Positions 42,370 through 53,420 are shown, numbered from the stretch's first letter. The stretch is DNA of 64,000 nucleotides from Ciona savignyi (GCA_000149265.1 CH003277.1:202415-266414), one strand, 5' to 3'. Notes: generated from the sequence alone by a model not told the origin. Program-made: numbers and translations.

Positions 42370-43265
42370 ATCTTTAGGAAAAATAATGTTTCGTCAAATG
42401 TAAACTTAAATCAATCAATTCCTTTTAACCATTGATACTTTTTCAGTTATAGATTTTTTAACTGTACCACCACCACCTTACATGTCTGGTTATTGTAAAT
42501 ACAATAATACCATCACCAGCTTAAAATAAAGCGAAAACGTCTCTTCATATGAAAATATTGTTTTGTAAATTAAATTATACCTTTGACCCGATTTTGAGGT
42601 TCTTTCACTTTTCCCATTCTGGATTTTTTTATTGCCTCCACCCACACTCTATATGTCTTAATTATAACAAGTACATTGACGATATCACACTGCTTGAAAA
42701 TAAACCCAAACCGCAAAAAAGCTTTACTTTGAAAAATAATGTCTCGTCAAATGTAAAATTAAAACAATTTGGTTCTTCCAGTTGTTTTGATGATTTTACT
42801 TTACCCATTTTGGATGTTTTTGATATTCATTATTAGCCATTTATACAATAAAATAAGATCAGGGGTTCGAACCATTCGGCGAATAAAAATAGTCTCTTAT
42901 TAGGAAAAATAATGTTTCTTCAAAGTCAATTAAAGTATACTTTTTAACTGATTTTGAAGCTCTTTCACTTTTCCTATTATGGATTTTTAAGCCCCTTTCC
43001 CCTTTATGTCTGATTATAACAAATACGTTGACGACATTACACTTAAAATAAACCTAAAGCGCAAAAAAAATCTTTACTTTGGAAAATAATGTTACGTCAA
43101 ATGTAAAATTAAAACAATTCGTTCCTTTCAGTTATTTTGATGCTTTTTCTCTACCCATTTTGGATGTTTTAAAGTCTCCCAACCCACTCTGGCTATCGAA
43201 AATATGTCGGTGCAATCATATCGCTTAAGATTAAACCCTAGAAAACGTGATATACAATACTCGTA
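42370..43265 (+). repeat. Imperfect tandem repeat, period about 175 bases, about five units
   Basis: The mark gaaaa(t)aatgtttcgtcaaa then tgtaaaattaaa(a)caatt recurs at about 42379, 42549, 42730, 42905 and 43081. Units also share ctttcacttttcccattctg then gattttt, and gacgatatcacactgctt. The 95-codon open frame at 42549-42836 lies wholly inside two units and is not a gene. Confidence 0.75.
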
Positions 43266-43650
43266 AAATTAAAAATTAAATTTCCTTCCCAAAATGTTTA
43301 AAATTCCTTGTTTTATGAGGAATTCCCAGTTAGCTGGAAGCTGTAAATAACAAACTGCTTTGTTAAGCGACTTTTATTTTTTAACGGTCGCGTAGCTTAA
43401 TAGTTCGACCGATTCATATGCAGCATTTTATCTATACAGTTAAATAAAAAGTACATTAATTATATAAAAATAAACTTTTTATTAAAAAAGTAGCATATTT
43501 CGTTGATGCTTTAAGAGATACTGTTAGTCCCTTTGAAAATTACTATGTTTGAAAGTTGCTATGTATAATGCTTAGAAAAGAACTAGGTTTCTTAAATTGA
43601 ATTGTTGGCAATTTTCGTTCAAGTAATTCAAGTTCGAAATATTTTCCAGA

Positions 43651-46600
43651 ATGACTGCAGATGATGCAATGGTGGTCGACAATAGTGACAGATCAGTCCA
43701 TTGTAACGGTACAACCGGGGGTAACGGTCTAGCTGGGGTTCCCAACGAGGCTACCCTCATCGCTCTAACCACCAGAACGGGGTATTCGATCACCCAAGAG
43801 AACGGGCAGCGAAAGTACGGTGGACCCCCACCTGGTTGGGAGAACAAGCCGCCACCAAGGGGCGCTGAAGTGTTTGTGGGGAAAATCCCTCGTGACGTGT
43901 TCGAGGATGAGCTGGTACCAGTGTTTGAGACTGCTGGGCGGATCTATGAGATGAGGCTTATGATGGACTTTGACGGGAAGAACAGGGGCTACGCGTTTGT
44001 CATGTTCACAACCAAGTCGGAGGCGAAGGGGGCTGTGAAAAAGCTCAACAATTACGAGATCCGCAAAGGAAGGATGCTTGGCGTCTGCTACAGCGTCGAC
44101 AACTGCCGCCTCTTCGTCGGGGGGATCCCCAAGACCAAGAAAAAGGACGATATCTTCGCCGAGATGAACAAAGTCACCGAAGGGGTGATCGACGTGATCG
44201 TTTACCCAAGCGCGTCGGACAAAACTAAAAATCGCGGTTTTGCGTTCGTAGAGTACGACAGTCATCGAGCGGCCGCGATGGCGCGCAGGAAACTGATCCC
44301 AGGTCGAATACAGCTATGGGGCCACCCTATCGCTGTGGATTGGGCGGAACCCGAGCAGGACGTAGATGATGAGATTATGGGGCAGGTTAAGGTGCTGTAC
44401 GTGCGCAACCTAATGCTGGACACGACAGAGGACACGCTACAGAACGTGTTCAGTCAATTCAAGCCCGGGTCGGTTGAGAGGGTCAAAAAAATCCGGGACT
44501 ACGCTTTCGTGCACTTCAGCACGCGCGAAGCGTGTATGGAGGCAATGGCGAAGATCAACGGAACTGAGATAGACTACGCGGAAGTTGAGGTTACGTTGGC
44601 GAAACCGGTCGACAAGAACGACTACAACAGAATGGCGAAGGTTGGGGCGAAAGTGCTGAATGGTTCAGAAACGACAAGCTCTGCCGCGCAATCAATGGTA
44701 AGTGGTTTAATTTCTTTAGTTTCAGCGCGTTTCTTATTTCGTTTTTACACGTTTATATCGTTTTAACTTGTTTTTATAGTGTGTATCTTTCCGTGTGTAA
44801 CTCATTCTAATACAGTGGATTAATCGTCCTGTTTTTATGATCATTATTCTTTATTATTATTCTTTTTTTGACATGTGTCGTTTTTTTCTTTTTACGCGTT
44901 CCATTTATTTTATTTTGAAATGCGTTAAAAAGTCAAAATATTTGATAAAATACCCACTTTAAAAATGTCATTTCGCCATATTGGCTTAATCGTCCTTTAA
45001 TGATCATTCATCCTTGATTATCTTTCTCTAATCCTCGTATTTAATCCGCGATTATCTTTCAGGTCTCAAGTCCAGCAGTCGTAAATCAGAACGGTGTGAT
45101 CGTGTACCCAGCTGGGGTGTATAACAACGATATCGCCTATTACTCCCTTGGCCAGTACAATCTAGCCACCGGGGCGCGCCCAATCTACCCTACGCGGGGC
45201 CGTGGGGCGGGCGGGGCGCGTGGGGCGAGCAGTCGCAACAGCTATCTCGGCTACAGCGCTGGGAAGGCGACGTACGGAAGATACTACTCGAAAAATAACC
45301 AAGAACGGCCGGCGGAGGGACTCGAACTCATAACCCAGCAACCAACTGTCATAAACGGTCAAGTAATACCAGTTACCGGCGCCGACCAAAACATTGCAGC
45401 GTTGTACAAAACCGCCGGAGTCCAGCCGATCCCAGCTGCAGGACAACAGCTCGCTAGCTACGCGCCGCAAGTCGCCCAAATGGCGCCGATACCTCAAGTC
45501 ATGCCCGCCGTGATGGCGCCAAAGGCGTCTGACGTGGTCTTGGAGGAGATATGCCAACGTCACATGTGGGGAAACCCCACTTACCAACTCCTAACTACCG
45601 CAGGGCCCGACAGTAGGCAGTTGTTCCTCTACAAAGTATCAATACCAGCACTCGCAAGCATATTTCCACAGCAACCTTATTTCCAGGTTAATTGCCAACG
45701 TTTAGTTTATTCATTTTTTGGCCTGGACATGTTAACTCATTGCCTTAAGGACATAAACAAACAGATAGGAGGAAAAATATTAGACTAACGTTTTTCAGTT
45801 TATTTTTTTGCCTCATGATTAAATAACAGCAAATGAAGAATGGACGGTGGGCGCAAGATAATCTAACAATTGCCCGTTTCATAACGCCCCATGCGTTTTC
45901 CCATTCACCGGGATAAATCATTACTTTTTTATATCAATTGTTTAAACTATAACTGTAGGTAAACCGTAGGTAAGGATGCCCAATCAAAACTATAACTGTA
46001 GGTAATCCGTAGGTAAAAGATACCCAATATAACTGTATGTAAACCTGTATAGGTAAGGATACCCAATCAAAAGTTCATTTCTTGATTTCGGTTTTATCTA
46101 TTGCAGCCGAACAAGTTATGCGTGACGGTTGAAGAAGCGAAGTCGTACGCGGCTGAGTACGTCCTTTCCCAACTGGCTCTTCAGCCGGACGGTTCCCCCG
46201 CTGTAGTACCGTTGGCTACTGTTCTACCCCAAGCGACGGCCGCTGCGGCTCCGTACCCTGTAAGTTGATCGTTTAATGGCAGAACTAGTGGATTATTGGG
46301 TCGAACATAACTAGTATTGCCGCCGTCGTATTTGGAGGATTACGGGAATGGTAATCTGACGGTTGCCCGTGTGGTAACTGGGCGGTGGGCGCGAGGTAAT
46401 CTGACGATTGCGCGTGTGTTAACCAGACAGCGGGCACGAGGTAAACTAACCGGTGTTGTAATGCCCCATGCGTTTTCCCAACCCCAGAGATAATGTGAAT
46501 ATGTTTAGTTGTAGGGAATCAACCATCCGTTTCCATATTAAAACGGTAATTTTAACAAGTCTATCCTGGGTTCGAAACTTGGTCTAGTAAAAAACACTGT

Positions 46601-49600
46601 TTTATCCCACGGTAATAATAATACTAAGTATCCTATCCTCTTTTGTGAGGAGGGTGTAGAACTAACTTGTCGAAAGACGCGGCTCACGAAGTTGTGTGGT
46701 CCAACTGTCAGCGCTACGGTTTACACAAAAACGGCGCTTTAAATGCGGTCTTAACGAAAGATAGGAGGGTATTAGTTTCGAAACCAGGCAATAAACGCTA
46801 GTATGCCACCGGTTCACATAAAAACGGCGCTTTATGCGTTCTTAACGAAAAATGGGAGGGTATTAAGTTCGAAACCAGACAATAAACAAGAGTATGTGTG
46901 GCCGAACAGTTAGTTTGCGCAACCGATAAGAGCGTACAAACAGCTTAAACGTACTTAACAAGGAATTAAGTCGTAGGACCTAAACTAGGCCGGAAAACAG
47001 TGTAAAATAAACATAAGCATATTTAGGTATTAGTTAAAAAAGATATGCATATTTAGTTATTTGTTAAAAAATATATGCATTTTTACGTAATAACATATGC
47101 ATATCTCTTTATTAGTTAATAAATATATGCATATTTAGTTATTGGTTAAAAATATAAGCTTATTTAGTGATAAGTTAATGTATATATACATAGTTATCTA
47201 ATAGTTAATGAATATATGCATATCTAGGTGGACTTTTCCTGGATATTAACGTGTAAAAGTGGGTGTACATAATCGTTCTAACGAGTGGGCATGCGTCTGA
47301 ATAAATGTGTCGCCTGAGTTAGTCCAATATACACCATTCGTACACACTGTGATTGTATGATACTGTGTGTGGGTAGCAGATCCATATCTAACCAGTGGGT
47401 AGGATGGTATAACGGTTAACAACACGTATAATAACACATCATTTCCCCCAGTAATAAACTTTCAGGTGTGTTTTTTAAAGAGTCAAGTTTTGAACCCAAG
47501 ATGGGCTCGTGACTTATAGGACCGTTTTTGTATAGATTCGGTATATGTATCGGTCGCGTTAACCATTCGGCCACACGACTGAAAATCAAACCCATTTGAT
47601 TCTAACCGCACAAGTCCAATTTTTTTTACCGAATTTTTTTTTTAATTTTTTTTTCTACTACACGACTGTTCAATAGACTTTCAGGTCGTATGCAGTGCGT
47701 GGTCCCATTTGTTCAAACGCCCAGGTGTTAAATCAAAGTCGTAGGCGTTGACGCCGTGGTGTGTTGATGTGTCGTCATTTCTTCGGCCGCGCAGTCTAGG
47801 GGATTAGGTCAGAGGTCATAGACATAGAGGTTATGGGATTGATCTTTACCTTGACCACTTTTTTTGTAATATTGCGTGGTTATGTTATTGAACAAAGCAG
47901 TTAGAAAACTGTGTGGCCAAATGGTTAACGCGACCGATACATATACTATTTCTATACAAAAACGCTCTTGGGGACGAGCCGATGAAGGTTCGAAACCTGG
48001 CCCAGTTAAAAACAAACAAACGTTGCCCGTATTTAGTGTATTGTAGGGATCAACAATTTACTTTTAATCACATATACAACTCACTGCAATAACTCTAGTA
48101 ACACGGGCATGTACATGCTGTAACCTAACTACTACAGGATGTTATTACACTTTTTTTATCGAAATGTTGTGTGCCAAAATGGTTAACGAAATTTTTACAT
48201 ATAAACATTTCTATTTAAAAGCGGTATTTTTGATAAGGCTATCATGGGTTTGAAACTTGATATAGTCAAAAACACTATATTGTCCCACTCGCGGTCATAA
48301 TAATAAATATCCCATCTGTACCAGTCGGAAAAACAACACGTTGCAAAAAAACTTTACGAAAATTCCTTCTGCACTTTGCACCGCATGTACTTTCTTGTTT
48401 ACTCGAAGTTATTGATTATTTAACCACGGACACATAGTACCATGCAGTGTCGTGATCTGATTATCGTAACTCCCATACCGAGTATTTACATTGACTCCGT
48501 ATTGAAGGACTCTGCGCTTTAAATGCATTATGCAAACAACTGTATAGTCAGTTATTAATAGGCTCGGCCATTTAAAAAATATTTACTCAGCTAGATAGAA
48601 ACTAATTTGGCAATAAAACGGTGCAACATTGCAAATACCTAATATATAAAGCTAAGTACAGGATTTTTTAAAAACGTCCTTTCTTAAATGTTACCGCGCT
48701 TTGTTTTGAACCCATAACCGTCGGTTCTGTTACAATTTTTAACTGAACCATGTAAAAGGAGTCAATTCGATTACCCGTTCGGCCACACAACCGCCAATAG
48801 CAACAATCTGTTATTAAGGAACCTAGATTGGAACCCAGGATCCTTTGATTATGCCGTTTCTGTGCGCATTTTGTATTTGAGCCGATGACACTAACCGTTC
48901 GTTCACCGAAAAATTCATACCGCTTACAGGATACTCCGCTTAACTTCGAACCCAGGTCCAGTGGAGCCCTATCCTTAATGTGTTTGTTTGTAATTTAGTC
49001 GATGGCGTTAACCGTTCGACCACAACCGGTCAATTAAAGAATGCGTTTTTACTTCGCCTAGATTCGAACCAAAAACCGTTAGATTCACCTACAAGTTATT
49101 GAGCTCTATATATATGTTTAAGTCGATAGCGTTTAACCGTTTGGTCGCACAATTGCTTAACCCAATAAACGTTTTTAGGTCACAGGATTCGAACCCGGAT
49201 TACTGTATCCCTCGCTAAGTCCGTTTTTGTGCCGTCTGTCTCTATTTAAGTCGATTTTTAAGTCTTTTTAAGTCGATAGCATTAACCGTTCGGCCACCTA
49301 ACAGGTTAAACGAACTGTTTTACTTGGCGTAGATTTGAACCCAGGACAACTAGGTCTCTCACGTTTTTGTGCGCTTCCCATATTTGAGTCTGTGACGTTA
49401 ACCGTTCGGCCACACCTCCCATCAAAGAATCATTACTTTTTTACTTAACCTAGCTTCAAACCTAGGACTTCTGAATAGCCATATTTTTTTAACTGGCTAG
49501 GTTTTAAAACTGTATTATTCTCGCCACAAATTCGGGTTTTATATTTAATTCTTTATACATATCGGTTGCGTTAACCATTCGGCCACACGATCGTACAACT

Positions 49601-49923
49601 TTTTTATTTGACTAGGTTAAGTTTTAAATCCATGATGGGCTCGTCCCTTACACCGTTTTTTTTTATATAGTTGTTAAAAGTTTCGGTCGCGTTAACCATT
49701 CGGCTACACGACCGTACTGATTAGCCATTCTTTCCACCCTCATAATCAACGTTATTTCCTCCCACAGGGCTTATACGCACAGCCTCAGCTTCAGCTCCGT
49801 TCCAGTCCGACTTCGTCCGTCACCCAACCGACGTACGTACCAGTCACCACCCCCTCCCCAACAATACCAGTCGGTTTTATGGACCCGAGTATAATGCAAC
49901 CTATTACCGTCATGTACCAGTGA
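43651..49923 (+). CDS. A1CF/RBM46/RBM47: A1CF/RBM46/RBM47-type RNA-binding protein (three RRMs plus C-terminal dsRNA-binding-like domain)
   Basis: Coding exons: 43651-44697 (exon begins 43650), 45063-45686, 46107-46259 and 49768-49923. All junctions are phase 0 with GT-AG introns, giving 659 residues to [23 protein letters not shown] then GW (residues 43-63) is the family signature. RRM1 is at about 73-150 ([15 protein letters not shown]), RRM2 at about 153-235 ([15 protein letters not shown]) and RRM3 at about 248-320 (LYVRNL, DYAFVHF). An Arg/Gly-rich part ([15 protein letters not shown]) follows. Then comes [17 protein letters not shown] ... [13 protein letters not shown], continuing into the third exon ([13 protein letters not shown]). 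That last block is the dsRNA-binding-like domain of A1CF and RBM46, so this looks like a single relative of the vertebrate trio. Vertebrate members act in mRNA editing complexes, splicing, stability and germline development; the role here is not shown by sequence. Confidence 0.95.
45838..45925 (-). repeat. SINE family A, fragment, minus orientation
   Basis: ggacggtgggcgcaagataa, tctaacaattgcccgtttca and cattcaccgggataaatcat are the reverse complement of the family A 5' body. Confidence 0.5.
45943..46075 (+). repeat. Short tandem repeat just upstream of an RNA-binding protein exon
   Basis: aactataactgtaggtaa then ccgtaggtaaggatgcccaa recurs about three times with a period of 45-50 bases. The last unit ends about 30 bases before the acceptor at 46106. 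Each unit contains gtaggtaa, which resembles a 5' splice site. Confidence 0.7.
46345..46502 (-). repeat. SINE family A body, minus orientation, internally repeated
   Basis: The motif ggtaatctgacggttgcccg recurs with changes two more times (ggtaatctgacgattgcgcg; aggtaaactaaccggtgtt), each joined by a gcgggc(g/a)cgag segment. It ends with atgcgttttcccaacccca. Confidence 0.6.
46700..46960 (+). repeat. Duplicated family B tail followed by a family B head
   Basis: acaaaaacggcgctttaaat ... gagggtattagtttcgaaac occurs at about 46724 and again at about 46817. A tRNA-like head follows (tgtgtggccgaacagttagt at about 46898). Confidence 0.55.
47000..47232. repeat. AT-rich short tandem repeat
   Basis: Units of about 35-40 bases carry aaatatatgcatatttagtt and attggttaa variants, repeated about six times. 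The palindromes tatgcata and atatgcatat recur. Confidence 0.7.
47470..47585 (-). repeat. tRNA-Ser/Leu-like repeat (family B)
   Basis: Read on the minus strand it starts gtcgtgtggccgaatggtta and continues acgcgaccgatacatatacc. It ends with gggttcaaaacttgac. This is among the best-preserved heads in the window. Confidence 0.7.
47795..47868 (+). repeat. tRNA-like sequence (family C)
   Basis: cagtctaggggattaggtca resembles an A-box region and gttatgggattgatctttac a B-box region, closing with cttgaccacttt. The same arrangement is seen at 58812-58990. Confidence 0.4.
47905..48292 (+). repeat. Two tRNA-Ser/Leu-like repeats (family B), plus orientation
   Basis: The first (47908-48012) has gtgtggccaaatggttaacg and gatgaaggttcgaaacctgg. 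The second (about 48165-48292) has gtgtgccaaaatggttaacg and atcatgggtttgaaacttga. About 150 bases of other sequence lie between them. Confidence 0.7.
48695..49715 (-). repeat. Array of eight tRNA-Ser/Leu-like repeats (family B), all minus orientation
   Basis: The reversed A-box segment (aaccgttcggccacac and variants) occurs at about 48775, 48890, 49010, 49135, 49284, 49398, 49571 and 49693. Each is preceded by a reversed B-box segment (ttcgaacccaggt and variants) at about 48705, 48832, 48955, 49075, 49189, 49336, 49451 and 49625. Spacing varies between about 115 and 170 bases. The units differ from one another considerably, so the array is not recent. No unit folds into a convincing complete tRNA by eye. 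Confidence 0.75.
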
Positions 49924-50115
49924 ATCTTTGGTTCTAGCTTCCAAAAATGCACGCACCATGCACGGGTATTGCGCAGCTTTTACCCTAGGTTTACTATCCG
50001 GGATTTCGTGGACGGTTTCGTGCGTTATATTCAGCAAACTGTGGCCTTACTACTTATACAAATATATGCGGTTAACATGGGGAATTCTCTCTCAGGCTTA
50101 ACGTCCACTTATCTG

Positions 50116-50121
50116 AATAAA
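50116..50121 (+). promoter_or_regulatory. Candidate poly(A) signal of the RNA-binding protein gene
   Basis: AATAAA (atctgAATAAAgcggg) about 190 bases after the TGA at 49921-49923. It is the first exact hexamer downstream. Confidence 0.6.
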
Positions 50122-50189
50122 GCGGGAAGGTGTTTCCCCTAAATGAGTAACGGTTCATAAAGGTTCCTTGTTTTGTTCTTTTTTACCGG

Positions 50190-50287
50190 ACTTAGTTTTG
50201 AACCCGTAGGCTCGTCACCAAGACCGCTTTGTATAGAATTAGCCTATGTGTCGCTCGTGCTAACCATTCGGTCACACGGTCGTACAT
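50190..50287 (-). repeat. tRNA-Ser/Leu-like repeat (family B)
   Basis: Reversed, it reads gaccgtgtgaccgaatggtt then agcacgagcgacacatagg, and ends gggttcaaaactaagtccgg. It is the next member after the intronic array and lies just past the gene end. Confidence 0.65.
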
Positions 50288-50658
50288 GTTCCTTGAATTT
50301 ATCTTTAAGAATTTTTTATGCGCGCTTTATTTTTATCCTTGTCACTTTTTCTACGCTTTCACCCATTCAGTGCTATATATACATACATATATCCCGCCTA
50401 TCTATATACGTCGTAACCGGTTGCATATTGCGTCATAAGTTCCAGTTTTGGGGGTTTCTCTAGCAGCGTCGGTTTATCTCTGCACAGCATAAACGGCATA
50501 TTTAAAAAGCCTTTGTAAAAATATTGTGAAAACAAATTCGCGGCATTTAAGCTCTTCGCTGCCGTGCAAACGGCGTTTTTTTCTTATATGCAATGCTAAG
50601 TGCTGTAAAAACACGTTCGCTGGTTGTTGCTTATACCCGCACGCTATTTTCCTTCACA

Positions 50659-50858
50659 GGGAGACACTAAAAGGAGGAAAAAAGGGAAACTGTTTACTAA
50701 AATTATGGAAACCAATGTTAATCTTGTCCAAATATTAATCTTAACCACAAAACTAAACTTAATTATAAACCAAGCCCTTACACTAACGTTAATGACATAT
50801 TTTTATTATTTTATTGAGCAGTTTCCCAATCTCTTTCCGTCTATTTCGTTTTTCCCCT
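50659..50858. mobile_element. MITE, 8-bp-TSD family (copy 4)
   Basis: The left end is gggagacactaaaaggagga, and the right end is degraded to tttcgtttttcccc. The flanks CCTTCACA and CTTTCGCA agree at 6 of 8 positions. The core shows the family's taatcttaaccacaaaacta motifs. Confidence 0.6.
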
Positions 50859-50961
50859 TTCGCAGTGCCATCCAACCACTTTTAAAATTCCACCTACAAC
50901 TGTTGGCCATTTTAACGTGCGAATCCAAATAACCGGGCGTCGATTTCACTGTCTTCTAACG

Positions 50962-51297
50962 CAGTGCTCTTTAACCAGAGGTGTCCTGGTACACCCATAC
51001 ATACATTAGGGAAATAAGCAGGTTAATACAGCTGGGTATAAGGGGGGTGTACACGCGCACAACCGAATTTAAGGCTTCTAAACAAGAATAACTATAAGAT
51101 AAACCTATTTTTACACAACTTAGCATGTTTAATTACGCAGTAAAGGCTTAAATAATCATTATGAGAACTTAACGCACCATCAATACTGTACTTGTGTTTT
51201 TTTTTGTTCACCCTTAAACCTTGCTATTTGTGGGGTATAAAAATATTTAAAAATGGTAAAAGGTGTAACACGGTAATAAAAGGTTAAAGGGCACCTG
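50962..51297. mobile_element. Possible hAT-like non-autonomous element
   Basis: The left end cagtgctctttaacc and the reversed right end caggtgccctttaacc form an inverted pair 336 bases apart. The first base pairs (CAG...CTG) suit hAT ends. The flanking 8-mers do not match well, so the target duplication is lost or the ends are misjudged. Confidence 0.5.
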
Positions 51298-52271
51298 GTC
51301 TACACTTAGCGTTAAGTCATGGCAATTTAGTTGGACCACACACACACACGTATATAAATAACCATTACAGCTACATGGCCGTACACTTTCTAGTTTCTAC
51401 CACAACCTAAACAGGCTTTTCACCAACAACTGCTAGTTTCCTATTTTTTCTTACGCGAATCAAGCTGCGTTATTTTTATTTTTATATTGTACTTTATTAC
51501 CGTGCGATTTTCATCCGTATTCCGTCGTCAAATCGTCGGATATCACCACGCGTTCGTCGCTCGAAAACGGACAAAATTATATATCTTGACTCGAAAGTAA
51601 AGATTTTTACCCAAAACGTTTTTTTGGTCAGCTCTAAAATGCGGGAAATCGGAAAATATGCGGAAATACAATACGTGGCTAGTTAAAATACCTTAACTCC
51701 TTTGGGCTGCGTGGTTAGTATACATTTCCGTATTTTTTCATTTCCGCTATATTGACAACGATTCGTGCATATGACACTGTTCTTTTTTGCTTGTTTTACC
51801 GACTTGTGGTGTTTAAATTGTGACGTTCTATCAATTATAAGTGATATAACAATAAAGTGAAGTGTCCCTTAGAGTGAATTTTCTATCCCGTTTTTTTTTC
51901 TATATAGTTTTTCGTATATTTACCGCTTGTAGAATTGTGTCGTTTTCACGTTTTGCTTTCTTTGCAAGAAAAGAGAGAGCCTTTCCCTTTTTTCCTTCGC
52001 TTCTCCTTCACGACGTAAGGTCGAACTGAAAACGTCTGCGAAAAGTCGCCAGCTATTGTTCTTGTGTTATTTTTCGCCATTTTTACCGCAATACAAATCG
52101 TAGTGCAATGTTATGTTAATGAATATGCTAGCGCCGTGTTGTACCCCTGAAAACTACATTTAGTCTAGTACATTTTTTCGCTGCATTAAAGAAAACTGGC
52201 ACATTTTTTAAGTTAAGGAAGCCGAATAAAACTGCAAAATTTACAGTAGTTAAAACATGTCACTGTATACC

Positions 52272-52459
52272 GGGGAAAACTAAAAGGAGGGAAACTGCAC
52301 AATAAAATGAATATTAGGACAGTAGAGTAAGTTTTAAACATGGGGTTAGAGTTAGTTCTGGGGTTAAGATTAGTGTTTAGGGCAGGGTTTAAATTGATTT
52401 TCATAGTTTTGGTGAGCAGTTTCCCTCCCTCCCGCTTTCCCTACCTTTAGTGTCTTTCC
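52272..52459. mobile_element. MITE, 8-bp-TSD family (copy 5)
   Basis: It lies in the opposite orientation to copies 2 and 3: it starts ggggaaaactaaaaggaggg and ends ctacctttagtgtctttcc. The flanks are TGTATACC (52264-52271) and TGAATACC (52460-52467), 7 of 8 matching. Confidence 0.75.
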
Positions 52460-52611
52460 TGAATACCCGCTGTATAACGTAGAAAAAAATACGTGGACAT
52501 TAAACCTTACATTAATCAATATAAAAACCACTTGCGGCAATAAACATTTATATCAAAATAAATAAAATTAAAACCTTTCATAAAATCGTAAAAAATAAAC
52601 AAGTTTCTCCG

Positions 52612-52840
52612 GATAGCTTCGTCGGGGGTCTGCAAGTAGGCGAAAGGTGGTAGGATCCAAACCCCTCGCTAACTGTATGGTTGTATGCGGCACTTAGGCG
52701 ACATTGTATGAACCCAGTGGAATAATGAGTTCTACTTATATTGAAGGAACTGCTCAATCATACACAACACACTGCAATAGCCTTGGTAACCCAGCGGTGA
52801 ATGCGAGGTGATCTCACAATTGCCCGTGTGTTAAAATCAG
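52612..52840 (-). repeat. SINE family A (minus orientation), degraded tRNA end
   Basis: tgaacccagtggaataatga, acacaacacactgcaatagc, cttggtaacccagcggtgaa and ctcacaattgcccgtgtgtt are reversed family A body. The tRNA-like end (aggcgaaaggtggtaggatc) is decayed. Another short reversed piece is at 53210-53260. Confidence 0.65.
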
Positions 52841-53324
52841 TGTTTCCCATTCGCGGCATTAAACTTGTAATATATAAATCTGGGTAAATGAAATATAATT
52901 GCATATAATTTCTGGATACAAATAAAATAAAATATTGTGGACCTTAACAAAGCTGATGCGGTTAGAAATTTAACCGTCAAATCAATTGTGGATTAGATTA
53001 ATGCCATTAAATCAGCCACAAGCAAGTTTAAAGCCTTATATGAACACGTAAAAACATCAACCGAGTATAAAATTACCAAAATGCATTGGATATGCAATGG
53101 CCAATGTGTATTGTATCACGTGGAAATTGCTAATATTGTTAAAAGATACAAAATAACGTTCTCTGCATTTTGTTGGTCAAGTTTGTGCCGTACGTTAAGA
53201 CTGGCCACAACGTACTACAATAGCTCCGTTAACCTGACGGTGGGCGCGAAGTAATATGGCCATTTATTTTATGTTATTTCTTGGTTTATGTTATATTTTT
53301 TACGTGATGTCATTTTTAGATAGG

Positions 53325-53420
53325 ATTTTTTTTACCGGGCTTAGTTTCGAACCAATAACGGGCACGTTGTAAAGACCGTTTTTGTATGAAAGTCGGTATA
53401 TGTATCGGTCGCGTTCGATA
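53325..53420 (-). repeat. tRNA-Ser/Leu-like repeat (family B), head truncated
   Basis: It has accgggcttagtttcgaacc, then gaccgtttttgtatgaaagt and cggtatatgtatcggtcgcg. It stops where the A box (aaccattcggcc) would begin. Confidence 0.6.

Larger units (their letters stand above)
46260..49767. other. Last intron of the RNA-binding protein gene, built mostly of repeats
   Basis: The 3.5-kb intron holds a nested SINE family A fragment (46345-46500, minus strand). It also has family B pieces (46540-46605, 46700-46960), an AT-rich tandem repeat (47000-47230) and further family B copies (47470-47585 minus, 47905-48012 and 48160-48292 plus). It ends in an eight-unit minus-strand family B array (48695-49715) about 50 bases before the last exon. 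Confidence 0.8.

Noticed and set aside
43765..44265. 166-codon open frame on the minus strand
   Set aside because: Antisense shadow of the RRM-encoding exon; no family similarity.
45162..45587. 141-codon open frame on the minus strand
   Set aside because: Antisense of the Arg/Gly-rich and dsRNA-binding-like exon of the RNA-binding protein.
47470..47585. Possible functional tRNA-Ser or tRNA-Leu gene
   Set aside because: The A and B boxes are good, but the acceptor and anticodon arms do not pair by eye and the unit matches many diverged copies, so it is a tRNA-derived repeat.
50624..50932. 102-codon open frame on the plus strand
   Set aside because: Low-complexity Leu/Thr/Asn peptide produced by the MITE core.
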